DNA from: Russula earlei
Taxonomy: Eukaryota > Basidiomycota > Agaricomycetes > Russulales > Russulaceae
Assembly (NCBI GenBank): GCA_025769875.1
Contig: JAGFNK010000048.1
Location: forward strand, 1-64,000
DNA length: 64,000 nucleotides
Direction: 5' to 3'
The position numbers and the translations under genes are program-made. The notes below the pieces were generated by a model. It did no database searches. It was not told the origin of the DNA and saw only the letters and a program-made list of their open reading frames with translations. Positions within the stretch are counted from its first letter, which is position 1; each line of letters starts with the position of its first letter. Positions 32,559 through 42,954 of the stretch are shown here, piece by piece.

Positions 32559-34526
32559 TCAGATGAGACCTAATCCAGTGATGAAAGTCTGAAGCAACAC
32601 ATGAGCGTGCGGCTTGGTTAGACCATCAGCAAGCATCTCTGCTGTGGGCGTTCTGACTAGATCAATTAGTCCGTCCTCGATGTACTGTCTGATTGCGTGA
32701 TGCTTTATGGGGATATGTTTTGATCTTCTTCCGGTGACGGGATTGAGTGCAAGATCTACGGCGCCTTTGTTATCACCATGGAGCGGAATTGGATCAGTGA
32801 TATCGTAGCCGATTTCGGAGAAGAAGCTCCGATACCATGCGGCTTGATTAGCTGTGTCGGCTAGGGCCATATACTCGGCTTGAGTGGTGCTCTGGGCGAT
32901 GGTCTTCTGTTTACGTGAGGACCAGGAAATCGCAGCTCCGGATAGCAAGAATACATAGCCCGAAGTGGAGTGAAAGTCATCTGCGTCATCTCCGAGACTA
33001 GAATCAGAGTATCCGTGCAGTCCAACACCTCCGCGCCCATCGTAATGTAGCTTTAGTTGGGCTGTGCTGTTAAGATAAGATAGCACATATTTTGCAAGGC
33101 GTAGGTGCTGCGTTGACGGATTGCTGGAATACTGTGCAAGACGCGAGACTGCAAAGGAGATGTCTGGACGCGTTCCGATTTGCACATACAGGAGGCTGCC
33201 AATTATTCTCTGGTAGTACTTTATTTCCAAAGGCGTTGCCTGTCCAGTATGCTTAACCAGATGTATTTCCGCGCCAGACGGAAGTGGGGTGCAGACCGGA
33301 TTGGAATCCGCCATCCCGAAGCAATTAACGATCTCCGAGATGTACCTAGATTGGTCAATGTCTAACACTTTAGCCGAGCGATCACGCGTTACGCGGATCC
33401 CAAGATAGGACTCGATCTCGCCTAGATCAGTCATCTCATAGCGTGTAGACAGTGATTGTTTGATGCCAGTAATCTGCGCGCGCGAGTCGCTTAAGATTGT
33501 GATATCATCAACATAGAGGATGATAATGATAGTGGATCCCCCCGCGTCTTGGCGATGATAGACGCCGGCATCAGAATGCGTGCACGTGAAGCCGAGCTCA
33601 ATGAGAACCCCATGAAACTGCAGGTTCCATGCGTGCGAAGCTTGTTTGAGACCGTAGATTGCCTTCTTCAGGCAGCAAACTTGGTGTGATGTCTCCGGAA
33701 CAGTGAATCCTTGTGGTTGCTCCATATAAATCTCTTCATCCAGTAGCCCATTCAGGAATGCCGACTTGATGTCCATCTGGTGGATCTCCCAATCCTCTAG
33801 CGCGGCCAATGCTAACAAGAGTCGCAAAGACTCAAATCTCGCTACTGGAGAGAAGGTGTCACTGTAATTAAGTCCTTCAATTTGTGTAAACCCCTTGGCT
33901 ACAACGCGCGCGCGAAATCGGCCATCCGATTTGCGTGCAAATACCCATCTTGATTTCACGGCCTTACGGCCCGGCGGTAGATCGACTAGATCCCAGGTAC
34001 CATTTCTGGCAAGCGTGTCTATCTCATACTGACAGGCGGCTTTCCAATCATCGGCTGAGTCCGATTCCATCGCTTCCCGATAAGATACAGAGTTTAGCGC
34101 CTCGGCAGTCGCTAACAGGGCCGTATGTGATATGCGCCCTCTCTGAGCTGGATGTTCCGCATTGTCCTCACCGAAATATCTTGGGTTTGGATGCGGGTTA
34201 GCTCTAAGTCTACGAGGTGAGGGTGGACGCGTCACGAAGGCGGGTCGCGGAAGTGCTGGAGGGGTCGGGATAGGAATGCGGGATGGGGGAGTATGGTACA
34301 CTGAAACATTCTGAGGTGCCGCCGCAAGATTTGCAGGGGTTTCCGGAGGCGCGCGGCCATCCGGTTGGTGTGGGACAGGTTCCGGGAGGGAAAATGTAAT
34401 AGGTCCAGCAGGGACCAGGGGTAGCATGGGCAAGGCGGACGGTCCACCGCTTGCCTTTGCTGGGAAGAACGCTTCGTCGAATGTTACATCATGCGAAAGT
34501 ACTATTTTCCGGTGGCTGGATTCCAT
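32559..34526 (-). CDS. Copia 2 reverse transcriptase and RNase H
   Basis: A 655-codon open frame. After a Pro-rich linker come WKAACQYEIDTLARNGTWDL, RWVFARKSDGRFRARVVAKG, the RT active site ILYVDDITILSD, and RNase H motifs (YSDSSLGDD, QAEYMALADTANQAAW, HGDNKGAVDLALN), ending LADGLTKPHAHVLLQTF. It overlaps the integrase frame by 25 nt at 34502-34526. The join (YRLWNPATGK then IVLSHDVTFDEAFF) shows they were one polyprotein, separated by a one-base indel. The catalytic residues are present. Confidence 0.9.
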   Translation of the reverse strand: MESSHRKIVLSHDVTFDEAFFPAKASGGPSALPMLPLVPAGPITFSLPEPVPHQPDGRAPPETPANLAAAPQNVSVYHTPPSRIPIPTPPALPRPAFVTRPPSPRRLRANPHPNPRYFGEDNAEHPAQRGRISHTALLATAEALNSVSYREAMESDSADDWKAACQYEIDTLARNGTWDLVDLPPGRKAVKSRWVFARKSDGRFRARVVAKGFTQIEGLNYSDTFSPVARFESLRLLLALAALEDWEIHQMDIKSAFLNGLLDEEIYMEQPQGFTVPETSHQVCCLKKAIYGLKQASHAWNLQFHGVLIELGFTCTHSDAGVYHRQDAGGSTIIIILYVDDITILSDSRAQITGIKQSLSTRYEMTDLGEIESYLGIRVTRDRSAKVLDIDQSRYISEIVNCFGMADSNPVCTPLPSGAEIHLVKHTGQATPLEIKYYQRIIGSLLYVQIGTRPDISFAVSRLAQYSSNPSTQHLRLAKYVLSYLNSTAQLKLHYDGRGGVGLHGYSDSSLGDDADDFHSTSGYVFLLSGAAISWSSRKQKTIAQSTTQAEYMALADTANQAAWYRSFFSEIGYDITDPIPLHGDNKGAVDLALNPVTGRRSKHIPIKHHAIRQYIEDGLIDLVRTPTAEMLADGLTKPHAHVLLQTFITGLGLI

Positions 34527-36592
34527 AGGCGGTAGCCTTTAGATCCTGATTCATAGCCGACGAATGTCATTTCGATTGCCTTGGGATCGAGCTTCTTCCG
34601 CTTAGCGTCAGGGACATGTACATATGCCCTGCATCCGAAAACTCGGAAGTAAGAGACGTCCGGGATGTGTCCGGAGTCCCACAATTCATGAGGGGTGCGC
34701 CAACCAAGGACAGCGAGTGGGCATGCGATTGTGAATGTGAACTGCAGCATCAGTAGCCAGTTCCCAAAACCCGAAGAGTAAGACCTGGCGCTGTGTATCA
34801 TGGCGTGCATCTTGTCTTCCAGGGTCCGGTTCCATCTCTCCGCTAATCCGTTCTGTTGTGGGGAACCTGGCATCGTTAATTTGTGCTCGATCCCCTTCTG
34901 CGTTAGTACCGATCTAAGGGCGCCCGACATGTATTCTCCACCGCGATCCAAGTGCAAAGCCTTAACTGTCTCGCTTGTTTGATTTTCAGCCCAAGCCATA
35001 TATTTCTTGAAGGCGTCTGCACACTGATCTTTTGTTTTGAGAAAGTACACTACTCCAAAGCGGGAGTAGTCGTCAATAAATGTCGCGAAGTAACTTGCGC
35101 CCCGGATAGACCGGACTTGCATCGGACCGGCTAGATCGTGTGTACGATTTGCAATCTCCGTTCCGAGCGTTTAGAGGAACCCGAGAAAGGAAGTCTCGGC
35201 TGCTTGCCGAGTTGACACCCTGGGCAAGGGGCGAGATCCTTGTCAGGTTGAGCTAAGCGAAATTCCATTAACGGAATCGCTGTAACGTATGAGTGCGTTC
35301 CGGGACATATGTCCCATCCGCTGATGCCAGATGTCGAGTGATAGCGCACCGCTCTGTGCGTGTAGGGACTGGAATGGATAGGTCAAACCAGAATAGATTA
35401 TTCTCCATGTACCCTTGCGCGATCTTCCGATCTTTGATGTGGATCTGGAAGCCATCTTTAGTGAATGTTATTTGACCCCCCTTCCGGAGTAGCGCTGACA
35501 CTGAGAAGTATCGCACGTCAGCTTCCGGAACATGCATAACATCTGAAAGGGTCAATTGAACATCCCCAGTTCCTCCTGACGGCCTGACGGAAACCTGATC
35601 CAGTCCCAATCTGTGAGATGACAGCATGACCTCCAAGACTAACAGATCTGGATGCTGGAGCCCAAGAAATGAAGTCAGGAGCGGAACGGCGTAATATGAT
35701 GAGTCGCTCCGGAATCGACCATCCAACGGGATCGGGCTGTTGCGTAGAGAGAAACACGTATTTCATTATCATCATCCGATACTTCGGTAATAGTGGCAGT
35801 AGTCTCCACTATGTGCACGTTGACTTTGGACATCTGAGCGCCTCCTGCAGCCCCCTTTCCTTTCTTCGCCTTCTCCTCCTCATCCTTCTTTTTCTTCCTG
35901 CACTCCGGTGACTTGTGTCCGAGTTTCTGACAATAGTAACACTTTATTTTGGACTTGTCTTTGTCCTTCTTTACTGGAGCGACTTTATTGAGGGACGTGG
36001 AGGGGCCGGCCCAGCGACCTTCCTCATTGAGGATCCGTTCCTGGATCAGTTTGTGGGGAAAGATCTTTTGGAGCAGCCAGCCGTGAGAATAGTCGAGGCG
36101 ACAGCCGAGTAAGCGTTGGGTAACGCTTTGATCAGAATGAAGCTAAATTGAAGATCAGAAATCTTCATATCATTGTTTTGGAGAGTGTTCCGCACGTCAT
36201 TAAGTTTCTGTAATTGTGGAAGCATTGGGGTAGTGTCGTCTAGGGCCGTTCCTGTCAGGGAGACCCAGCTATTGAAGGCGGCCATAGACCCCACGCCTCC
36301 GTATGCGCGCTTTAGTTCCTCCCATTTGTCTTTGCACGATTTGAACTTAGTATCATCAGAAACTGCCAGCAAGATGTCTTTCTGCACATAGACCTCAAAG
36401 ACTCCAAGGAGGACCTGCTCCTCCGAGTCCCAAGCTGTGTCCGGAGGGGACTGGCGGGGAATCCGTGATATGATGCCTAAATCCATTCATTCGGCAAACA
36501 GCGAGTACGCGTGAAGACCAAGTGGACCAATTAGATCCATCGAAGATCTCCATTGTGACTCCGGGCGGGAACGTAAAAATTGAGGGTGCCAT
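34502..36592 (-). pseudogene. Copia 2 gag, protease and integrase, frame-shifted
   Basis: Gag begins MAPSIFTFPPGVTMEIFDG at 36592 and shifts frame near 36480 into a stretch containing WEELKRAYGGVGSMAAFNSW. A zinc-knuckle region (about 35960-35900) and a protease segment follow in other frames. LTLSDVMHVPEADVRYFSVS is at about 35540. Integrase 35122-34502 contains FIDDYSRFGVVYFLKTKDQC, ALHLDRGGEYMSG and ERWNRTLEDKMHAM, covering the D,D,E catalytic residues. At least four single-base shifts separate the parts, so no full polyprotein can be made without frameshifting. Sequencing errors cannot be excluded. Confidence 0.8.
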
Positions 36593-37278
36593 GTGATTCG
36601 ATTAGGTAAACGAGGTGATAAAACCAATCTGGGCAAGTGGAGCAAATACGCGTGCCAGATGTTAGAAATCCGATCAGTACCCCTGACGCGTGGGTCAAAA
36701 CTTCGAATCCAAGTACCAAAGTGTGGGGTGTCGTTCTGATGAACAGTGGCTCGTGAAGGAGAGAGAATGTGTCGATAGACTGTGTGAGCTTGTGTGTGGA
36801 TTTCTGTCTTGGGAATTTAGTAGTGGGCAGGGCCCATAACCTGTTGAATCGTGCAGTGATAAAGTAGATTAGATCGTAATAGATCTAATAAAATGATATT
36901 CAGTTTCTGTGAGACAAAACTAGCTTGTGTCATATTTACCTAATAAAATGATACTACAACGCGTAATCAGCTACTGATAAGATCGTGAGATAGTAAGTAC
37001 TTACTTCAGTTTCTGTGAGACGAAACTGAAGTATCTACTGTATGTATGACGCTCTTAAGTATCTGAGAGCGTCCCTAATTATTTTGTCTATAGTAACTAT
37101 CAAATTGTTTTCATGATCGCTATGTGCTAGCTACCGATTGTCTTAGATCATACTATCAATTTTGTTATTCGTACGCGTTTCATCAATTGAGCTGAAACAC
37201 TTATGTGGTCCGGGCCTGTGGGCCGCCCAGACAGTTTAGGCCAACGCGTCAATGCTTCGGCTACTCTTTATCTCAACA

Positions 37279-37668
37279 ATATGGCAGTTCGAAACTTCGC
37301 ACTCAGATCACACCCAAAAATTGAAACTTCAAGAACTAAGAATTAGACCCCAGCTCTTGGGCTGCACCTAGATACAGTACATGAGATTCCATTGTCGAAG
37401 TTTCAAGTCAATCGATTGAGAAACAGTTGAGATATGGCAGTTCAAAGTTTTGCACCCATGTCAGCACCTGAAAATCGACATTTCAAGAACTGAATATTAT
37501 GCTCCCATATTTTAGCTGCACCTAGATACAGTATATAAGGTTCTACTGTCAAAGTTTCAAGGCAATCTGTTGAGAAGCTGTTGAGATATAGCAGTTTTGA
37601 TTTCGCACTTGAAATGACATCCAAAAATGGCAAGTGCAAGGTCACGTGAAAACAACAGTAAAGGAGTA
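37279..37668 (-). repeat. Right inverted arm (outer part) of the foldback-like element
   Basis: Reverse complement of about 28708-29090, with few mismatches by eye over about 390 bp. It continues on the other side of copia 2 at 31840-32089. Confidence 0.85.
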
Positions 37669-37898
37669 GATAGTTTACTCTTGCCCCTCAGTGATTGCTC
37701 ATGTGCACGAGTCACTGAGGTGTGTTCCCACTTACTTACCATTCCTTACATTCTACAAAGCTCATGCCTGGATAGTGCAGTCGTTACATTACTCAGTGAT
37801 CCTCATGTGTGCAAACATGCAAGTCTTCCCTCGGACGTTGCACTCACTCACTTCAATCAACTGCTTCATATCCTCAATAGATTGTAGATTTGTCACAA
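37669..37898. other. Spacer between foldback-like element and duplication copy 2
   Basis: About 230 bp with no match elsewhere in the window and no coding signal. It may be host flank or the continuation of the LTR interrupted at 28707. Confidence 0.35.
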
Positions 37899-38621
37899 GA
37901 GCATGGTGCAGTCTGAGGTTTTGAGTGCTCCTCAGAGATGTTGCGTCCTTTCGTCATCGCGTTCTCATTTCATTTTTACACTCTGACGCCAGTGGAGCCA
38001 CCAAGAAGTCGCGCGTCCTGTCTTTGTTTCACGCTCCAATTCTTGACCCCTTGGGCCTTGTATAAGCGCTCGCACCTCACGCTAGACGGTCATTTGGCGT
38101 CCTCTTGTCTTATCCTTCGGTCACTCTTCCCACTGATATCCCAAGCTCATCACGCACTTTAAGGACTCGCTACAGAACAAACGCCACTGCCAAGGATATC
38201 AGCGCCTGAGTTCGCTTGCATTTTCGTTTCCGGGATACTGCACCTCGCATACGCAGAGATATACATGATCGATTTTTTCCAAACATATAATTCAAGCTAT
38301 TGTACTTATAATTTTGCGTATTTAACAGGTCAGGTCTTACCTCCAACTGGTAGCATGCTTGCACCTGACACAGGAACGATGGTTACACATCCGTGGTGGT
38401 AAAAAAGTGATATTGTCACATTTTTTCTACCACGTAACGTGCCGAACAGCCGTGCCCTTATGTCGTTCTAGCACCGAAAACTTTTCATCAGACGACCAGT
38501 GAAAAAAAAAAGCCAAGGTACCTGAGGTGATCGTTCTGAGGGAGGGACAAGAGGCACAAGCCGCACGATAGCCAGGCATTTTAAGCGAACCGAATCACCC
38601 GTCGGCACTCTGCCCAATAGT

Positions 38622-39402
38622 TCAATGCAATGCGACAAGGATGCCAAAGACGACCCCGACTAGCGCCCCGAGAGACACTGCCTGCAAAAAAATACTGAGG
38701 CGGGCAGCAGGGGAAGAGTCCCTGGGGCAACGCGCGCTGGATAGTAAAATATCGCAGGGTACCTGGGAGAACCCCGCCATGTTGTCGTCAACTTGTGTTG
38801 CAGCATTCTTGGAAGTCAGACAAGGAGGAAAAGGGGTGCTTACCCATGGCCAGCACAACCATCCCAAAGGCGATCAGCGTTGCACCTAACGGGCGTGCGT
38901 ACGGAGCGACCGCAATCTCATTTCCCGGCAAGTCATTCACGGTCGCATTTACGGAGACGCGGAAAAGTTGTACAAGGGCTGTATGGAAATATCGAAATAT
39001 TAAAATCAAGAAGAGAGAGGGAATAAGAGACATACCGACACCGGCGCCTGAAAAGGAGAGACTGGTGCGGACGTAGGCGAGGAAGGTGCGTTCGGACGCA
39101 AGGTGGTCGCGTGCGACAGAGCCGGTGTTCTGTAAGGTGAGCGACAGACTGAGTGGAAGCGCTGCGGCAGAGACGTTGTCCGCTTTCTGTCGGGAGGACT
39201 GCGATGTTGATGCAGAAGGTCCGTCACGAAGTTGGTTTGCATCGGCGCAGGACTGCTGGTGGATAGGTTGTGAGTGGTCATGGTCATCATCTGAGCGAAT
39301 CCGAATCTTGCGAGATATTGAAGGAGCGCGACTCGGGACGACAGGGTCTGCAGATGCGGGATGGTGATTTGACAAGCTGGGCTGTTGCTGGGACATGGAC
39401 AT
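38622..39402 (-). pseudogene. DUF202-domain membrane protein, copy 2, one-base frameshift in last exon
   Basis: Exons 39402-39042, 38978-38844 and 38762-38622 correspond to those of copy 1, with the same introns. The first two exons are intact (ERTFLAYVRTSLSFSGAA; PYARPLGATLIAFGMVVLAM). The third has one extra base (A on the plus strand at about 38708, CAGCAGGGG versus CAGCGGGG in copy 1), so the total (637 nt) is not a multiple of three and the frame leaves the family after LPQGLFP. The sequence beyond the shift still encodes a proper last membrane helix (IFLQAVSLGALVGVVFGILV) and a stop. The lesion is therefore recent or a sequencing error. The N-terminus before SQQPSLSN is unlike copy 1. 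The start could be at 39402 or 39456. Confidence 0.7.
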
Positions 39403-39617
39403 GAGAAGGTGAGGGACTCGGGTTCGGTACCATCGTCGCGGTCGGGTCTTATGCATGGAACCCTCGTCGGAGATGGAAAGCGCCGGAGATGAAGTTAGCC
39501 TTTGATCCTCTTATTCCCTGCCTCACAATCCATTGCATTCTCATACCCATCTCATTTCGCGATCGCGGGATGCGTGGAAACGGAAAGGAGCATTCGTACT
39601 ATGGGAACTGATCTGGG

Positions 39618-41927
39618 TGCTTCTGCAGGCATGCCAAGTTATGTATAAACCCCGCGGAATGCACTCCGTACGTTACCTGTAAAGCACCTTTGACGCCGCC
39701 GTTGGGGGATATGAATGTGAAGGTTCCATTCCGTGACTGGGTCCCAGGTTTCCAAGGTCATAAGGGGCGAAGGCGAGGCTACTTGACGCGACAAGTGAGG
39801 CCCCCTCCGATATCCATCCATACCCCTCCCTCCGCCGAATCCAACTGTATCAACCGAAAGAAAAACAAGAACACGATGTTCTTCAACGACGCAAGGTGAG
39901 TTCCTTTTTGACCGGCGTAGCTGGTGGCGGTGCTGATGACCCCGCGCTGCGCGCGTCGGGCTTTGTGCGCTCAGCAAGCTGATGACGAAGGAACCGTTTG
40001 CGTTGTTTTCCAATGCCTTTTCTCTTAATCTTAATGTTCTTTGTGGCGGCGGCGGCAAAACTAACAACAACCCACGAAAAATAAACTCGGAAAAAACAAA
40101 CAAAAAACAAAGCTGTCGTAGCACCCTCCTGGGCGGCGCAATTCGAAGCACCCCGGGGGCAGTTCCGCGCGGTCTGGGCGGGCGCCGTGGGCAGCGGCTC
40201 AGCTGCGTCCTCAGCTCACGTAGCGACAGGCAGCACAAGCGCGAGCACTGGCGGCGGCGGGAGTGGCAGTAGCAGCTTCTCCCAGAAAAGCCGCCCAGAC
40301 CGCGACGGGAACGGGCGGAAACGAACCTAAGCATGGGCATGATCTGGACGTGGAACGCCATTGCAGCTCCCCATCGTTCTCCTGATCCTGGTTCGTCCGT
40401 GGGACAATATCTGTTACGCATGGCATCACGTTGATGATGACGACTGAGTGGGAAAAGAAAAAAGAAGTCAAAAATGCCTCATGCCGGGTCGCGTCGTCTA
40501 CGCCCACAGTGTCGGAAATTGGGAAGGGATGATAATTACATGTTTCTTTAGCTTGATTAGCATGATGATAATCAGGGCTTGTATTCCCATGATTGTAATT
40601 ATGTTTTCCATATAATGTTTTCTATAATTTAATAACTGAGGTTATAATACTGATTCTATTTTGCATTGTGTTTTCTTTTTCTCTCGCTGATTTTTTTTTT
40701 CGCCCCTCGTATCTATCTGAGTCGTTGTAACATGCGGGATGATGATGATGATGCGGGGAGATGACGATTCGGGATGTGCTTGTCGTTGGTGACGTTTTGT
40801 ATTTGCGAAGGTGGACGGACGTCCACACCCATTTCATGTATTAGTACGAGACCAAAAACAACCCAATCTGTACGCACGCGCCGGTTGCAAACTTGTTGGA
40901 AGATGGTTTAAATGATGGCACCCACCTATGTGGCCCGACCTTCTGTATTGAGGGGCGTGTGTGAACCGGCACGCAAATCAACGAATAGGCACGGATGCAC
41001 GTAGGGTTCCGACAGCCTGAATGGTCTTCTCCCCTCCTTCATTTAATTCTCACTTCCTCATGAGTTTCCATTTATTTGCATCTACAAGTGCACATCCGAA
41101 AGCCAAAACTAGAGAGTAAAAGAAGATGTCCACAGTCAAAATGACCGGAGTCGAAAAGAAATTATCTATCCGCATGAATATTGACAATCCTGAGATGAAC
41201 GGCAAAGTAGCAGTCAAGGATGAAAGGAAAGGTACAACGCTGTGGTTTGAAAGGATTACATCTAGAAGCGATTGTGGAAGAAGTGGTGAGTGTTGTGGTA
41301 CAGCAAGTGGCGGTGTCTGCAGAGGTGCCGGTAACGGTTGATTCGAGGCTGCACCGACGAGAGATTGAAGGGCTGGCAGTATTTCGGGTTGACGGCATTG
41401 CAATGATCTCTGTGCGGGCTTTTTTCGACCGTCACGGGGACGATCACCATACAATCAGAGGGCAATAAACGCCTTAGATGGGACGAGCCAACCTAACCTG
41501 TACGGGTTCCTTTAGATTGTACCGAAGTTCAAAGGTTCCGCTTCAACTACCGTCTGGGGCCAGCTTGGGGCTTGCATGTGACAAGGATTTACCTTCTACA
41601 CTCAACAGTTGATCGCAAAGGAAGATTATGGAGCACTCATCACACCTCGAACATTGTGTCGGAGTTCAGTTCAAACGCACAAGCAAAATACACACAAGGT
41701 TCAAACACATGCTGAGGCAAAGCCAAGCTATGTACACAATATCAAGTCAGCACCGACACAAGTAAAAATGTACGGAGTTGAATCCGATGTGGTGTAGGGC
41801 TGGCAGAATTGTTCATGTTGGCTCGGTTCAAGTTCCCATCCTCAGTTCTGGGCCCGAAAAAGAGTTGGGCATGGATTAGACTCGACGAGTTGATGTCCGG
41901 AAGCATGATAACTTACGAATTTCGCCC
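39618..41927. other. Duplication copy 2, non-coding; two extra blocks
   Basis: 39618-40330 aligns with copy 1 (14759-15330). Blocks at about 40330-40900 and 41010-41487 have no counterpart in copy 1. The second contains overlapping open frames on both strands (41050-41468), of which the minus one has a hydrophobic stretch (STPVILTVDIFFYSLVLAFG), but no family was recognised. The ATG at 39876 equivalent to the copy 1 micro-ORF is followed by an early stop. Confidence 0.4.
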
Positions 41928-42395
41928 CTAGATATCATTTATGGTGGTGGTGGCAGTGCCCTTAGCGTACTTGAAGATAAAGACCGTGTTCCCCGCGAGA
42001 TCCTTGATGGTATACGTTCCGACTGTATTGTAGACTAAAACAGTGTCATTGAGTAAATTGTCCTCCCCGCCTGGCTTAGCCACGTTGACGGGGTTCCCAG
42101 ACTTATTGTTGAAGGTGATACCTCCCCCCTAATATGTGATCAAATTATGATCGACGGGCTTTCAAGCGTAGGTCATGATACTTACGACAGCAATGCCAGT
42201 AAGATCGGTGGAGAGAGTTCCTCTCTCGTATGTGAAGGAGAAAATCGGGTCCGCGCCGCTCTTGACACTATACTTTCCAGTGTCCAAGTAGGTTCTAATA
42301 TTCCCGCCTGCGAACGCGTCCTGGCGACCATCCGGCCCCGGCAAGATCAAGGTGAGGTTAGAACCAGAATTATTCCTGAAGGTGACGTCGGCCAT
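41928..42395 (-). CDS. 136-residue protein of two homologous repeats, copy 2
   Basis: Exons 42395-42186 and 42128-41928 (210 and 201 nt, exactly as in copy 1) join in phase 0. The frame is open despite many amino-acid differences from copy 1. Repeat 1 begins VTFRNNSGSNLTLILPGPDG and ends DPIFSFTYERGTLSTDLTGI. Repeat 2 begins ITFNNKSGNPVNVAKPGG and ends VFIFKYAKGTATTTINDI. The core Asn-x-Ser-Gly, Asp and Tyr positions are kept in all four repeats. Preservation of both exons and the intron in two diverged copies argues for function. The family is not recognised. Confidence 0.68.
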
Positions 42396-42804
42396 CTGAT
42401 ACGAAGTTAGATATAAAGTTAGGGATACTACGACTGGAGAAGGCAGTAGAACACCAACGTTGAGATTTAACGAAACGTTGAGTCCTGCAGGAGAAATAAA
42501 TCTCAGCCTAATGGGAGAGACTGGCAGGAAAGTGAAGGACCCACAAGGCTGAGCAGATGCTGGAACTCGGGTGTTGGATAGTCAGATGGGATGCGTCTGC
42601 ACGGCCCTTTATATGTTCGTAGCCTACCTCCAACCTCCTTCCGCTACAAGGGCCATCAACATGCTGAATAGTGATTGTACAATAAGACGGAATCCTTTTC
42701 CGTGAAATTACGCTGCGCCGTCGCACTTTGATGTCAATCATTACATCAAGAGCATGCTATACATCCCGTCTCCATGCCGTACAATGTGGCAATGTGTCCG
42801 GATT

Positions 42805-42954
42805 TCAGTCCAATGCAGTCGCAAATGCCTTGAATTGTGTAACCCGGTGGGAAGAATCATCGTAGTCGTCTTTAGAAAACGTAAGTACTAACCTCGAATG
42901 GTGCATGGCCAATACTGGGCTGGGCACATTATTTGTTAGTGTGATACTCGCCAT
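42805..42954 (-). CDS. 49-residue ORF, copy 2
   Basis: Same length as the copy 1 ORF (16738-16887). It starts MASITLTNNVPSPVLAMHHS and ends FKAFATALD. The changes relative to copy 1 are substitutions without indels. It may be a member of, or a leftover exon from, the two-repeat family. Confidence 0.35.
   Translation of the reverse strand: MASITLTNNVPSPVLAMHHSRLVLTFSKDDYDDSSHRVTQFKAFATALD

Larger units (their letters stand above)
32090..37278 (-). mobile_element. Ty1/copia element 2, full length, minus strand
   Basis: Two LTRs, 32090-32525 and 36842-37278, both begin TGTTGA and end TCAACA, and differ at roughly ten positions in about 436 bp. The 5-bp target duplication ATATG flanks the element (32085-32089 and 37279-37283), inside the right arm of the foldback-like element. 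On the minus strand the 5' LTR is followed by GGTTATGGGCCCTGCCC, complementary to the initiator tRNA-Met anticodon arm. Gag, protease, integrase, RT and RNase H follow in copia order, with several single-base frame changes. Recently inserted, but probably not autonomous. Confidence 0.93.
28708..37668. mobile_element. Foldback-like element with long inverted ends made of tandem units
   Basis: Left arm 28708-29400 and right arm (31840-32089 plus 37279-37668, split by copia 2) are inverted copies, running from ACTTACTGTCGTTTTCATGT on the left and its relative at the right edge inward. Each arm holds about four tandem units of 153-155 bp, recognised by the repeated CTGCCATATCTCAAC (at about 28776, 28930, 29083, 29236 and 29391). 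The interior (29401-31840) carries a cytochrome P450 fragment, a second gene fragment and an R1 LTR. Without copia 2 it would be about 3.8 kb. No transposase is visible. It resembles Drosophila FB elements in architecture only. The class and target-site duplication are unknown. Confidence 0.7.
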
